From Massilia sp. (GTDB lineage: Bacteria > Pseudomonadota > Gammaproteobacteria > Burkholderiales > Burkholderiaceae_D), in NCBI GenBank assembly GCA_028291845.1, contig JAQGNM010000051.1, positions 1 through 5,630 of the forward strand: 5,630 nucleotides of DNA, in the 5' to 3' direction. This document shows, one piece after another, positions 1 to 5,288 of the stretch. Below the pieces are notes generated by a model, which was not told where the DNA came from, made no database searches, and saw nothing but the letters and a program-made list of their open reading frames with translations. The translations under genes and the position numbers were made by a program. The stretch's first letter is position 1. Every line of letters starts with the position of its first letter.

Positions 1-393
1 GGTTTGCCAGTGGCCGAGGCCGAGGCTGAAGCTGGCGCGCCACTGGCCGGGTCCGATGCTGGCGATGGCGCCGCGCAAACTTTCCGACAGGTAGGCGCCG
101 GAATTGAGCGACAAGGCCAGGATGCCCGCGGTGACGGGGCTGAACTCGATACCGACACTGGGCAAGCCGTAATAAATCACGAAGATTTGCACCAGCAAGG
201 GCGTGCCGCGCATCAGGCTGACGTACAGCGAGGCGGGCCAGCGCAGCCATTGGTGTTTGGCCATGCGCATTAATGCGACCGGGAAACCGATGGCCAGGCC
301 GCCGATCATCGCCGCCATGGCGAATACCAGGGTGTAGCCGGCGCCGGCCAGCATGACCGGCGCGGCGTCGCGCAACAGGGCGAACAAATCCAT
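1..393 (-). CDS. Amino-acid ABC transporter permease (His/Glu/Gln/Arg/opine family), N-terminal part, cut by window edge
   Basis: This is an inner-membrane permease subunit of a polar amino-acid ABC importer. Translating leftward from the ATG at 391-393 gives 131 uninterrupted codons that run off the left edge. Family hallmarks are visible: a hydrophobic first segment around residues 12-37, then the conserved stretch MRGTPLLVQIFVIYYGLP near residues 74-91, and the beginning of the EAA-type loop (GQWRASFSLGLGHWQ) that contacts the ATPase. Family members are usually about 215-240 residues, so roughly half is present. The start lies only 9 bases after the stop of the substrate-binding protein gene, so the two are almost surely co-transcribed and perhaps translationally coupled; no strong Shine-Dalgarno is seen in that gap. 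The remaining helices and the ATPase gene should lie outside the window. The family call is firm; the substrate is not determinable from this subunit. Confidence 0.93.
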   Translation of the reverse strand, partial: MDLFALLRDAAPVMLAGAGYTLVFAMAAMIGGLAIGFPVALMRMAKHQWLRWPASLYVSLMRGTPLLVQIFVIYYGLPSVGIEFSPVTAGILALSLNSGAYLSESLRGAIASIGPGQWRASFSLGLGHWQT

Positions 394-402
394 CGGCGCC
401 GC

Positions 403-1203
403 TTATGGGTTTGTGGTTGCGCGGCTGACGTCGGTGCCGAACCATTTGATCGATGCCGCCTTCAGGCTGCCGTCGGCGGCAATCTCCGCCAGCGCCTTGT
501 CGAGCGCCGCCTTGAATTGCGGATTGGCCTTGGCGAAGGGAATGCCCATCTGTTCGACCTTGCCCACCCGTGGGCCGGCCTTGATCGGCAAGCTGGAATT
601 TTTCAGCAGATAGGCCACCATCAGGCTGTCGTTGAGGGCGGCGTCGATTCGCCCGCTGGCCAGGTCCTGCAGGTTTTCAGGGGCCGCCGGGTAGCTTTTC
701 ACGGTAATGCCGGGCACCGCCCTGGCTTGCTGCTCGAAGATGCTGCCCTGGCCGACGCCAAGCTTCTTGCCTTTCAAGCTGTCAAGGCTGGCGTAGCTGG
801 CCGTCTCGTTCTTGCGCACGATCAGCTGCGGACTCGAATAAGTGTACGGTGCCGAAAAGTCGAACGCTTCCTGCCGCTTCGGCGTGATGCCCACCTGGCT
901 GACGATGATGTCGTACTTGCCGGCGCTCAGCCCGGCAAGGATGGCCGACCACTCGGTGGCGACGAATTCGGGCTTGAGGCCCATCCTGCCGGCGATCAGG
1001 CGGGCAACGTCGACATCGTAGCCGCTCAGCTGCCCGGTTTTCTGATCCTTGAAATTAAATGGCGGATAGGTGCCCTCCATGGCGATGCGCAAGCTGCCGC
1101 GCTGCTTGACCGTCGCCAGCAGGTCGGCGGCGTGCGCCGGCATGGCCAGATTCAGGGCGAGCGCGGCGGCAAGAAAGATCGGGGCAAAACGGACTGGGGG
1201 CAT
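403..1203 (-). CDS. Periplasmic amino-acid-binding protein of an ABC importer (family 3 solute-binding protein, cystine-binding-like)
   Basis: The 266-residue product captures a polar amino acid in the periplasm and delivers it to the permease encoded 9 bases downstream. Residues 1-25 form a signal peptide ending in AHA, with cleavage expected before ADLL. The mature protein shows family 3 landmarks: EGTYPPFNF (43-51), the signature GYDVD (61-65), ITPKRQEAFDFSAPY (106-120), and later SLKGKKLGVGQGS and GRIDAALND. The C-terminus SIKWFGTDV is also typical. From memory of the sequence, the pattern EGTYPPF, LKGKK.GVG and QDL..GRIDA resembles E. coli FliY/TcyJ, the cystine-binding protein, so cystine or a related amino acid is a reasonable guess but remains inference. 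I chose the ATG at 1201-1203 because GGAAG lies 4 bases upstream and the signal peptide then starts cleanly. An in-frame TTG at 1240-1242 would add 13 residues with no signal-peptide character. Confidence 0.92.
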   Translation of the reverse strand: MPPVRFAPIFLAAALALNLAMPAHAADLLATVKQRGSLRIAMEGTYPPFNFKDQKTGQLSGYDVDVARLIAGRMGLKPEFVATEWSAILAGLSAGKYDIIVSQVGITPKRQEAFDFSAPYTYSSPQLIVRKNETASYASLDSLKGKKLGVGQGSIFEQQARAVPGITVKSYPAAPENLQDLASGRIDAALNDSLMVAYLLKNSSLPIKAGPRVGKVEQMGIPFAKANPQFKAALDKALAEIAADGSLKAASIKWFGTDVSRATTNP

Positions 1204-1237
1204 GGGACTTCCGGGACAGGCGTGGCGGGTTAATCGA

Positions 1238-1260
1238 AGCAAATGAGCAGGAGCAAATGA
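1238..1260. repeat. Short direct repeat AGCAAATGA x2, upstream of the amino-acid-binding protein gene
   Basis: AGCAAATGA occurs at 1238-1246 and again at 1252-1260, start to start 14 bases. It lies in the 69-base gap between the stop of the unknown gene (1273) and the start of the binding protein gene (1203). On the minus strand the units read TCATTTGCT. I see neither a terminator nor a convincing promoter in this gap, so read-through from the upstream gene is possible. The repeat could be a regulator half-site pair or chance. Confidence 0.3.
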
Positions 1261-1272
1261 CCAGCGACGAGC

Positions 1273-1692
1273 TCACGCCGCCATTTTGCGATTGCGCGAA
1301 CCGAAGCGGTGGCCGACGATCAAGATCGTGCTGGCGATCAAGGGCGACAGGCCGAGCACCAATTGCACCAGCCGGTCTTCCGGCAGCACCCACAACTGGC
1401 CGGCCGGTTGCTCGGCGCCGGTGGCGGCGGTCAACAGCGGCGCCACCCAGGCAGCGTCGGCATCGACATCGAGAAATATCGCGTCGCCGGTGGTTTGCAT
1501 GTAGATGTTGCCGCCCACAGCCAAGGTGAAGCAGACGCCGAAGCCGGTTTCCTGCGGACCGATGTGTTCTTGCAGGCTCTGGTTGTGCTGGTCGATCCAC
1601 AGCTCGACGTCCTGCGGCGTTTCCAGCGCGGACCAGGGAACTGGACGAAAACGCGGCGCGGGTTCGCCTTGTTGATTGGAGATTTCAGTCAT
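1273..1692 (-). CDS. Hypothetical protein with one C-terminal membrane segment
   Basis: I do not recognise this 139-residue protein. The N-terminal two thirds look soluble and acidic (for example VELWIDQHNQ around 30-38, and AIFLDVDADAAWV at 71-83). They alternate short hydrophobic strands such as GFGVCFTLAVGGNIYM (50-65), which suggests a small alpha/beta fold. Residues about 107-127 (LVQLVLGLSPLIASTILIVG) form a probable transmembrane helix, followed by a basic tail with HRFGSRNRK. By the positive-inside rule the tail is probably cytoplasmic, which would place the soluble part outside the cytoplasm; without a signal peptide that topology is uncertain. The ATG at 1690-1692 was chosen because the residues encoded upstream in the same frame (basic, low quality) overlap the divergent DUF3460 leader. 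No clear Shine-Dalgarno precedes it. It reads in the same direction as the amino-acid transporter genes, 69 bases upstream of them, so it may share their transcript, but a functional link is not shown. Confidence 0.72.
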   Translation of the reverse strand: MTEISNQQGEPAPRFRPVPWSALETPQDVELWIDQHNQSLQEHIGPQETGFGVCFTLAVGGNIYMQTTGDAIFLDVDADAAWVAPLLTAATGAEQPAGQLWVLPEDRLVQLVLGLSPLIASTILIVGHRFGSRNRKMAA

Positions 1693-1703
1693 GGTAAGGG
1701 TAT

Positions 1704-1734
1704 AGAATAAGCTGAAGCCTGTGCGAAAAATCAA
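1704..1734 (-). promoter_or_regulatory. Possible promoter for the hypothetical gene at 1273-1692
   Basis: On the minus strand a TTGATT box (plus 1729-1734) and a TATTCT box (plus 1704-1709) are separated by 19 bases, longer than the preferred 17. The -10-like box ends 11 bases before the ATG, so the transcript leader would be only a few bases long. It is a weak match, listed because the start has no Shine-Dalgarno and this is the only AT-rich element nearby. Confidence 0.22.
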
Positions 1735-1807
1735 GGCTGACCGCGCGTATCGTACGGCATTTCTGCGATGGCGACCATGCGGCGAGGTATTCAAGGCGGG
1801 AGGCGAT

Positions 1808-2014
1808 ATGAAAACGGCAAAACTGCGCTATCGGACACACGGCTACACATCGGACTTCGAGGAGTTTCTCGACCAGTTCAAGAAAACGCACCCGAATATC
1901 GAGCCGGACCAGCAGCGGGGATGGGAAATCCTGTGGGACCGGCATCCTGGGATGGATGATCTTGCCGTGCAAAGGCCCGATGCGGTGCCGGTGCACGGCT
2001 ACATGTACGAATAA
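1808..2014 (+). CDS. DUF3460 family small protein
   Basis: This is a 68-residue soluble protein matching the betaproteobacterial DUF3460 family as I recall it: a short N-terminus, then Y-x-SD-x-x-x-FL-x-x-x-K (Tyr13, Ser15, Asp16, Phe20, Leu21, Lys25). It continues with P-x-x-E-x-x-QQ-x-G-x-x-x-LWD (Pro29, Glu32, Gln35-Gln36, Gly38, Leu42, Trp43, Asp44) and ends in a tyrosine-containing tail (HGYMYE). The molecular function of the family is unknown. The ATG at 1808 is preceded by GGGAGG five bases upstream, a strong Shine-Dalgarno that settles the start; an in-frame GTG at 1721 would add 29 unlikely residues. The gene diverges from the hypothetical gene at 1692 (115-base gap) and converges on the DUF378 gene, so it appears to be monocistronic. 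In other Burkholderiales I recall DUF3460 genes near scpA and panC; neither is seen here. Confidence 0.82.
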   Translation: MKTAKLRYRTHGYTSDFEEFLDQFKKTHPNIEPDQQRGWEILWDRHPGMDDLAVQRPDAVPVHGYMYE

Positions 2015-2017
2015 AAG

Positions 2018-2122
2018 GGGACTGGCTTGGCCGCGTTCGGTCGCAGGTGCACGTCATGTGTCCGACCCAGGCGGCTGTGTTTCAGTTCGCACACGGGACC
2101 GCGCCTCGCGGCGCCAGTCCCG
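2018..2122. other. Structured convergent intergenic region: nested inverted repeats, possible bidirectional terminator or small RNA or REP-like repeat
   Basis: The gap between the convergent DUF3460 and DUF378 genes holds several inverted repeats. GGGACTGGC (2018-2026) is perfectly complementary to GCCAGTCCC (2113-2121). Inside it are GGTCG/CGACC (2039-2043 with 2063-2067), CACG/TGTG (2050-2053 with 2057-2060, one wobble) and CTGTGT/ACACGG (2075-2080 with 2091-2096, one wobble). A strong local hairpin also exists: CGGGAC (2094-2099) and GCGCC (2101-2105) pair with GGCGC (2110-2114) and GTCCCG (2117-2122) around a TCGC loop. The long-range and local pairings compete for 2113-2121. No T-run follows the hairpin on either strand, so a classical intrinsic terminator is not supported. 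Function is unknown; a transcript-end stabiliser, a small RNA or one copy of a dispersed REP-like element all fit. Confidence 0.5.
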
Positions 2123-2134
2123 TTCGAGCCCCGC

Positions 2135-2428
2135 CTACCGGGTACCGGGCTTCTCCATGCGCGATATCAGATAGATGCCATACAGCGCCGCCAGTCCCAC
2201 CAGGATATAGATCACCCGCGCGATCGGCGTGCCCACGCCGAACAGGCGGGCGACCACATCGACGCCCCACACGCCCACTGACGCCCAGTTCAGTCCACCA
2301 ATGATCATCAAGGCCATGGACAGGTAATCGAGCACCGACACGCCGGTGGAGCGCTTGCCGAGCACGGGCGTCTGGCGCCGTTCCGCCGTGTGGCGGCGAT
2401 CATTTGCGGGAATGTTCATTGTTGCCAT
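2135..2428 (-). CDS. DUF378 family small inner-membrane protein
   Basis: The 97-residue protein has a polar, arginine-rich N-terminus (about residues 1-30, cytoplasm-like) followed by the DUF378 domain. The domain has a helix at about 32-52 containing LDYLSMALMIIGGLNWASVG, a short loop with VDVVARLFG, and a second helix at about 70-88 (ARVIYILVGLAALYGIYLI). The IIGGLNW and R-x-IYILVGLA-x-LYG motifs are the family signature; Bacillus YuzA belongs to the same family. Members are usually around 70 residues, so the N-terminal extension of about 25 residues is somewhat long. The biochemical role is unknown. AAGGAG lies 6 bases upstream of the ATG at 2426-2428, which supports this start over the second Met at residue 4. 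The gene runs in the same direction as the MepK-like gene 142 bases upstream, but the gap is wide enough for its own promoter. Confidence 0.88.
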   Translation of the reverse strand: MATMNIPANDRRHTAERRQTPVLGKRSTGVSVLDYLSMALMIIGGLNWASVGVWGVDVVARLFGVGTPIARVIYILVGLAALYGIYLISRMEKPGTR

Positions 2429-2482
2429 CGTAAGCTCCTTGTGTTTAGCTGATCAACATGGCGCCACACGGGCGACGCCGCA

Positions 2483-2500
2483 GCCGGCCATACCGCCGGC
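2483..2500 (-). other. Short GC hairpin in the leader of the DUF378 gene / downstream of the MepK-like gene
   Basis: GCCGGC (2483-2488) and GCCGGC (2495-2500) form a 6-bp stem with a 6-base loop. It lies 70 bases past the stop of the MepK-like gene and 54 bases before the DUF378 start. No T-run follows on the minus strand, so it is at best a weak terminator or a 5' leader hairpin. Confidence 0.25.
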
Positions 2501-2528
2501 AAAGATTGGACAGCGTTGAACACAAAGA

Positions 2529-2548
2529 GTTTTACGGCGTTTTACGGG
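2529..2548. repeat. Tandem 10-bp repeat GTTTTACGG(C/G) x2
   Basis: Two adjacent 10-base units, at 2529-2538 and 2539-2548, differ only in the last base. They lie 23 bases beyond the stop of the MepK-like gene and about 100 bases upstream of the DUF378 start. The spacing equals roughly one helical turn, so a protein could contact both units on the same face of the DNA. It could be an operator for the DUF378 gene or a random short duplication. Confidence 0.4.
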
Positions 2549-2570
2549 AGCAGGCAAAAGTGGGCCCGGC

Positions 2571-3311
2571 TCAACCCTTCCAGGTGCGTTTGAGCCCGGT
2601 GTCGGCATGAATCCAGCCGCCCTTCGGCCCGGAGCGGTAATAGAATCCCACCCCGCCCTGGCGGAAGCTTTTAACCAGGCCGCCCAGCACTTCGCTGTTG
2701 AGGTTGGCGATGCGGATGTCGGCGGCCATGCCCCTGATGTGCAGCGACTGGCGCGCGGCCGGCACGCCCTGCTCGATCAGGCGCGAATTCGACTTGGCGG
2801 TGCGAAAGCCCGACAGGATTTCCAGCGGCTGGTCGATGCCGTAGCGGGCCACGAAAGCCTGGGTGCCCCACAGGGTTTCGAACAATTTCGGGTCGATCGG
2901 CGCGGTTTCCTTGCCATTGACGTCGCGCATCAGGTGGCACAGTTCCTGGTAGGCGGAATCGATCATCTCGCCGTCTTTCCAGTACAACACGCTGGCTCGT
3001 TCGCCGCTTTGCGGACGGATCACCGACAAGGTACGCGGCTTCAGCCAGAAATCCATGTCCAGCGCCTGGGCATCGAAAATATCCGGCGGCGGCGCCATTT
3101 CGGTGGCCGACACCATGGAGGACGACGCCGCCGGGCCGGCACTGGCGATGCGGGTCGCCGCCGCGGGCTTCGCTGGCGTCCTGGCCAGATTGGAGGAATG
3201 CGTGGACGATTGCGCCGCCTTCGCGCTGGCGCATCCGATCAGCGGGGTGGTCAGCGCGCCGAGCGCCGTGAGGGTCAAACCTTGGTGGAGAAAGTCTCTG
3301 CGCGAAGCCAT
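2571..3311 (-). CDS. Tat-exported DUF882 / M15-family murein endopeptidase-like protein (MepK/YcbK-like)
   Basis: The 246-residue protein carries a twin-arginine signal at its N-terminus (SRRDFL at residues 3-8, then a hydrophobic stretch 11-25). A lipobox-like LIGC places a Cys at residue 27, so it may be a Tat-exported lipoprotein. Residues 28-76 form an Ala/Ser/Pro-rich linker, probably disordered. The DUF882 (peptidase M15_2) domain spans about 85-246. SGFRT (167-171), S-x-H-x-x-G-x-A-x-D (Ser189, His191, Gly194, Ala196, Asp198) and WIHAD (His235) supply the expected zinc ligands His191, Asp198 and His235. The E. coli relative MepK (YcbK) is a murein endopeptidase that cuts crosslinks between meso-diaminopimelate residues, so a periplasmic wall-remodelling role is likely; the exact bond cleaved is inference. 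The ATG at 3309-3311 is the only start that keeps the Tat motif at the N-terminus, although no good Shine-Dalgarno precedes it. The gene lies 82 bases downstream of the GNAT gene on the same strand. Confidence 0.9.
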   Translation of the reverse strand: MASRRDFLHQGLTLTALGALTTPLIGCASAKAAQSSTHSSNLARTPAKPAAATRIASAGPAASSSMVSATEMAPPPDIFDAQALDMDFWLKPRTLSVIRPQSGERASVLYWKDGEMIDSAYQELCHLMRDVNGKETAPIDPKLFETLWGTQAFVARYGIDQPLEILSGFRTAKSNSRLIEQGVPAARQSLHIRGMAADIRIANLNSEVLGGLVKSFRQGGVGFYYRSGPKGGWIHADTGLKRTWKG

Positions 3312-3365
3312 ATCAAACGTCGGTAAAAATCAAGGCGCTCACTATAACGCAAGCGTTTGGGGATA

Positions 3366-3387
3366 CGCCGCCGTTTTGCGGGCGGCG
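3366..3387 (-). terminator. Possible GC hairpin at the 3' end of the GNAT gene
   Basis: CGCCGCC (3366-3372) and GGCGGCG (3381-3387) form a 7-bp stem with an 8-base loop, starting 6 bases beyond the GNAT stop codon on the minus strand. No T-run follows on that strand, so it is a poor match to an intrinsic terminator. It may only stabilise the transcript end or weaken read-through into the MepK-like gene. Confidence 0.3.
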
Positions 3388-3393
3388 GCGGAA

Positions 3394-3948
3394 TTATTTT
3401 GAACTGTCGGGATTGCAGTTGCAAAAGCGCTTGCTGGCGACGGCGCCAGGGACGGCATCGAGCGGCTTCCACAACAGGTCCGAGTCGACGCCGTAGCAGG
3501 TTTTTTCCTTGCCGGCGTTGATGTAGCCAAAGCGCGCATAAAAACCGCTGCTGTTGACGGTGCCATGGATGCGCACCTTGGCCACGCCCCAGCCGCGCGC
3601 TTTCGCTTCGGCGGCGTCGAGCAAGGCCTTGCCGACACCTTGGCGCTGGGCTTGCGGCAACACGTGACACAAGGCCAGCTTGCCGGCCTGGGTGATCAGC
3701 GCCACGCCGACGATGCGGGGCTGATCGCCATCGGCGGCCGGGGTTTCCGCCACCACCATGTGATTGGCCGGCGCCGCCACCCAGGCCGCCACCTGGGCCG
3801 GATGCTTGTTGCCCAACCAGGCATCGAGGATGCCCTGGTCGTGGCGGTGGTCTTCGACGCAGGTTTCGAGGATCGCCTGACGCAAGACGGTGCAGACAGC
3901 CTCGGCGTCTGCGGCGACGGCGGCGCGGGTGGTGAATCCGATTTTCAT
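3394..3948 (-). CDS. GNAT family N-acetyltransferase
   Basis: The 184-residue protein transfers an acetyl group from acetyl-CoA to an amine of an unknown small molecule or protein, in the cytoplasm. The GNAT fold reads in order: N-terminal TTRAAVAADAEAV strand and helix (6-18), the strand IVGVALI (79-85), motif A with its preceding strand at 91-97 and the acetyl-CoA pyrophosphate loop Q-R-Q-G-V-G (101-106), and motif B with N-S-S-G-F-Y-A-R-F-G-Y (132-142). The F-Y-x-x-x-G-Y element is typical. The C-terminal tail contains a Cys-x-Cys pair (FCNCNP) that is not part of the core fold. The ATG at 3946-3948 is preferred to an in-frame TTG six bases upstream, which would sit almost against the -10-like box. 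No Shine-Dalgarno is visible. It heads the minus-strand run that continues with the MepK-like and DUF378 genes, and diverges from the sulfate-binding gene. Confidence 0.9.
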   Translation of the reverse strand: MKIGFTTRAAVAADAEAVCTVLRQAILETCVEDHRHDQGILDAWLGNKHPAQVAAWVAAPANHMVVAETPAADGDQPRIVGVALITQAGKLALCHVLPQAQRQGVGKALLDAAEAKARGWGVAKVRIHGTVNSSGFYARFGYINAGKEKTCYGVDSDLLWKPLDAVPGAVASKRFCNCNPDSSK

Positions 3949-3957
3949 GAACAAAGG

Positions 3958-3986
3958 ATAATGGTCAGAGGGAAAAGTTATTGCAA
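3958..3986 (-). promoter_or_regulatory. Candidate sigma-70 promoter for the GNAT gene
   Basis: On the minus strand TTGCAA (plus 3981-3986, 4 of 6 matches to TTGACA) and CATTAT (plus 3958-3963, 4 of 6 to TATAAT) are separated by exactly 17 bases. The -10 box ends 9 bases before the ATG at 3948. Transcription would therefore start 2-3 bases before the start codon, which fits the lack of a Shine-Dalgarno and suggests a nearly leaderless message. This is a prediction from the sequence only. Confidence 0.4.
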
Positions 3987-4206
3987 ACTACCAAGGCGGC
4001 ACTTCAGACGGACTATACACGGAAGCGCTCGCGCCTGCTGTGCGCGCCGCGCATGCGCGCGCTTTACCGGCCTCGGTTGCGGCGTGGCTACAACGGCGGC
4101 GCCAGCTCCAGGCAATCTTCCAATTAAGCTTATGACGAAACTGTTCTTCCCAAGCGCGCCGGTATTGACGAAGATACTGGTCTGTTCCCTATTAAGGTAA
4201 TGCACC
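3987..4206. other. Divergent intergenic region between GNAT and sulfate-binding genes
   Basis: This stretch contains no credible gene; open frames through it are antisense or low-quality extensions of neighbouring frames. It holds an alternating purine-pyrimidine tract (GTGCGCGC at 4040-4047, then GCGCATGCGCGCGC at 4049-4062), in which GCGCATGCGC (4049-4058) is a perfect palindrome. An AT-rich island at 4116-4139 includes the palindrome TAAGCTTA (4125-4132), and stands out in otherwise GC-rich DNA. That island is a plausible site for the sulfate-binding gene's promoter or a regulator such as CysB, but I cannot assign a CysB site with confidence. Confidence 0.4.
4165..4206 (+). promoter_or_regulatory. 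Ribosome-binding site and possible promoter of the sulfate-binding gene
   Basis: AAGGT at 4194-4198 is a moderate Shine-Dalgarno, about 8-9 bases before the ATG at 4207, and supports that start. TTGACG (4165-4170) and TATTAA (4190-4195) resemble promoter boxes, but their spacing of 19 bases is long. A start from them would also leave the Shine-Dalgarno outside the message, so the true promoter is more likely further upstream, perhaps in the AT-rich island at 4116-4139. Confidence 0.35.
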
Positions 4207-5223
4207 ATGACACGTTCCCGTATCCCGTTCAGCCGTCGCCTCCTGCTTGCATTCACGCTGGGCGCTTTTGCACTGCCGCTGGCCGCGCGCGCCGCCGATA
4301 CCGAGCTGCTCAAAGTCTCCTACGACGTGGCGCGCGAACTGTACAAGGACGTCAACCCCGCCTTCATCGCCGACTACAAGCAGAAAACCGGCGAAACCGT
4401 GGTGATCAAGCAGTCGCACGGCGGCTCGAGCAAGCAGGCGCGCGCGGTGGCCGACGGCCTTGAAGCGTCGGTGGTGACGATGAACCAAGCCAACGATATC
4501 GACATGCTGGCCGACCGCGGCCTGGTGGCGGCCGACTGGGCCAAGAAATTTCCAAACAATGCCGCGCCATATTATTCGACCATGGTGTTCCTGGTCCGCA
4601 AGGGAAATCCCAAGCAGATCAAGGACTGGGGCGACCTGGCCAAGCCTGGCGTCAAGGTGGTCATTCCGAATCCGAAAACCGCCGGCAACGGCCGCTACAC
4701 CTATCTGGCGGCCTGGGGCTCGGTGCTGAAAAAAGGCGGCACCGAAGCGCAGGCGCGCGAACTGGTCGGCCGCATCTTCAAGAACGTGCCGGTGCTCGAC
4801 GGTGGCGGCCGCGCCGCCACCACCACCTTCACCCAGCGCCAGATCGGCGACGCCCTGGTGACGTTCGAAAACGAAGTGCAGCTGGTGCGCGCCGAGTTCG
4901 GCGACAACTTCGAGGTGGTGTACCCGGCCACCTCGATCCTGGCCGAGTCGCCGGTGGCGGTGGTCGACAAGGTGGTCGACAAGCGCAATGTACGCAAGCA
5001 GGCGACCGCCTACCTGAACTTCCTGTACACCGATGCCGGCCAGGAAATCGGGGCCAGGCACTTCATGCGCGTGCGTTCGGCAGCGATCGCCAAGAAATAC
5101 GCGGCCAACTACAAGCCGGTCACCCTGTTCACCGTCGACGAATTGTTTGGAGGTTGGAAGGCTGCGCAAAAGAAACACTTTGACGATGGCGGCGAGTTCG
5201 ACAAGATTTACTCGTCGAAGTAA
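4207..5223 (+). CDS. sbp: Periplasmic sulfate-binding protein (sulfate ABC importer)
   Basis: The 338-residue product binds sulfate (or thiosulfate) in the periplasm for the CysTWA-type ABC importer, feeding assimilatory sulfur metabolism. Residues 1-29 are a signal peptide with an FSRRLLLAF core start and an ARA end, cleaved before ADTELL. The mature protein closely follows the Sbp/CysP pattern: SYDVARELY (38-46), QSHGGSSKQAR (69-79), VFLVRKGNPKQI (127-138), NPKTAGNGRYTYLAAWG (155-171), GGGRAATTTF (from about 199), TFENEV (219-224), SILAESPVAVVDKVVDKR, and LFTVDELFGGW near the C-terminus. Length is normal for the family (about 330-340). The call of Sbp over CysP rests on similarity to E. coli Sbp as I remember it, and the two are hard to separate without alignment. 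The gene has its own upstream region and an intrinsic terminator 66 bases after its stop, so it looks monocistronic. No sulfate permease or ATPase gene is in the window, so it must work with components encoded elsewhere. Confidence 0.95.
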   Translation: MTRSRIPFSRRLLLAFTLGAFALPLAARAADTELLKVSYDVARELYKDVNPAFIADYKQKTGETVVIKQSHGGSSKQARAVADGLEASVVTMNQANDIDMLADRGLVAADWAKKFPNNAAPYYSTMVFLVRKGNPKQIKDWGDLAKPGVKVVIPNPKTAGNGRYTYLAAWGSVLKKGGTEAQARELVGRIFKNVPVLDGGGRAATTTFTQRQIGDALVTFENEVQLVRAEFGDNFEVVYPATSILAESPVAVVDKVVDKRNVRKQATAYLNFLYTDAGQEIGARHFMRVRSAAIAKKYAANYKPVTLFTVDELFGGWKAAQKKHFDDGGEFDKIYSSK

Positions 5224-5288
5224 GCGCGCGCACCAACCCGCCTCAAAGCAAAACGACAACGATACGCACAAATAGTATTGCCAGTTTC

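Noticed and set aside
517..1233. Plus-strand open frame of 238 codons opposite the amino-acid-binding protein
   Set aside because: The opposite strand encodes a full family 3 binding protein with signal peptide and signature motifs; this frame has no recognisable domain and no Shine-Dalgarno.
1204..1242. Extended start (TTG at 1240-1242) for the amino-acid-binding protein
   Set aside because: It adds 13 residues before a clean signal peptide, while the ATG at 1203 has GGAAG at suitable spacing.
2113..2134. T-arm-like GTTCGAGCCCC sequence suggesting a tRNA
   Set aside because: The bases around it cannot form the 5-bp T stem, and no acceptor, D or anticodon arms fit.
2607..3326. Plus-strand open frame of 239 codons opposite the MepK-like gene
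   Set aside because: Shadow frame with low-complexity Arg/Gly-rich translation; the minus strand carries the Tat signal and catalytic motifs.
3565..4200. Plus-strand open frame of 211 codons across the GNAT gene and the upstream gap
   Set aside because: Antisense to the GNAT core motifs, then runs through a GC-alternating gap; no family similarity.
4192..5271. Long minus-strand open frame (359 codons) opposite the sulfate-binding gene
   Set aside because: It is antisense to a clear Sbp-family gene; the translation is rich in His, Arg, Val and Gly with no family motif, as expected from a GC-rich shadow frame.
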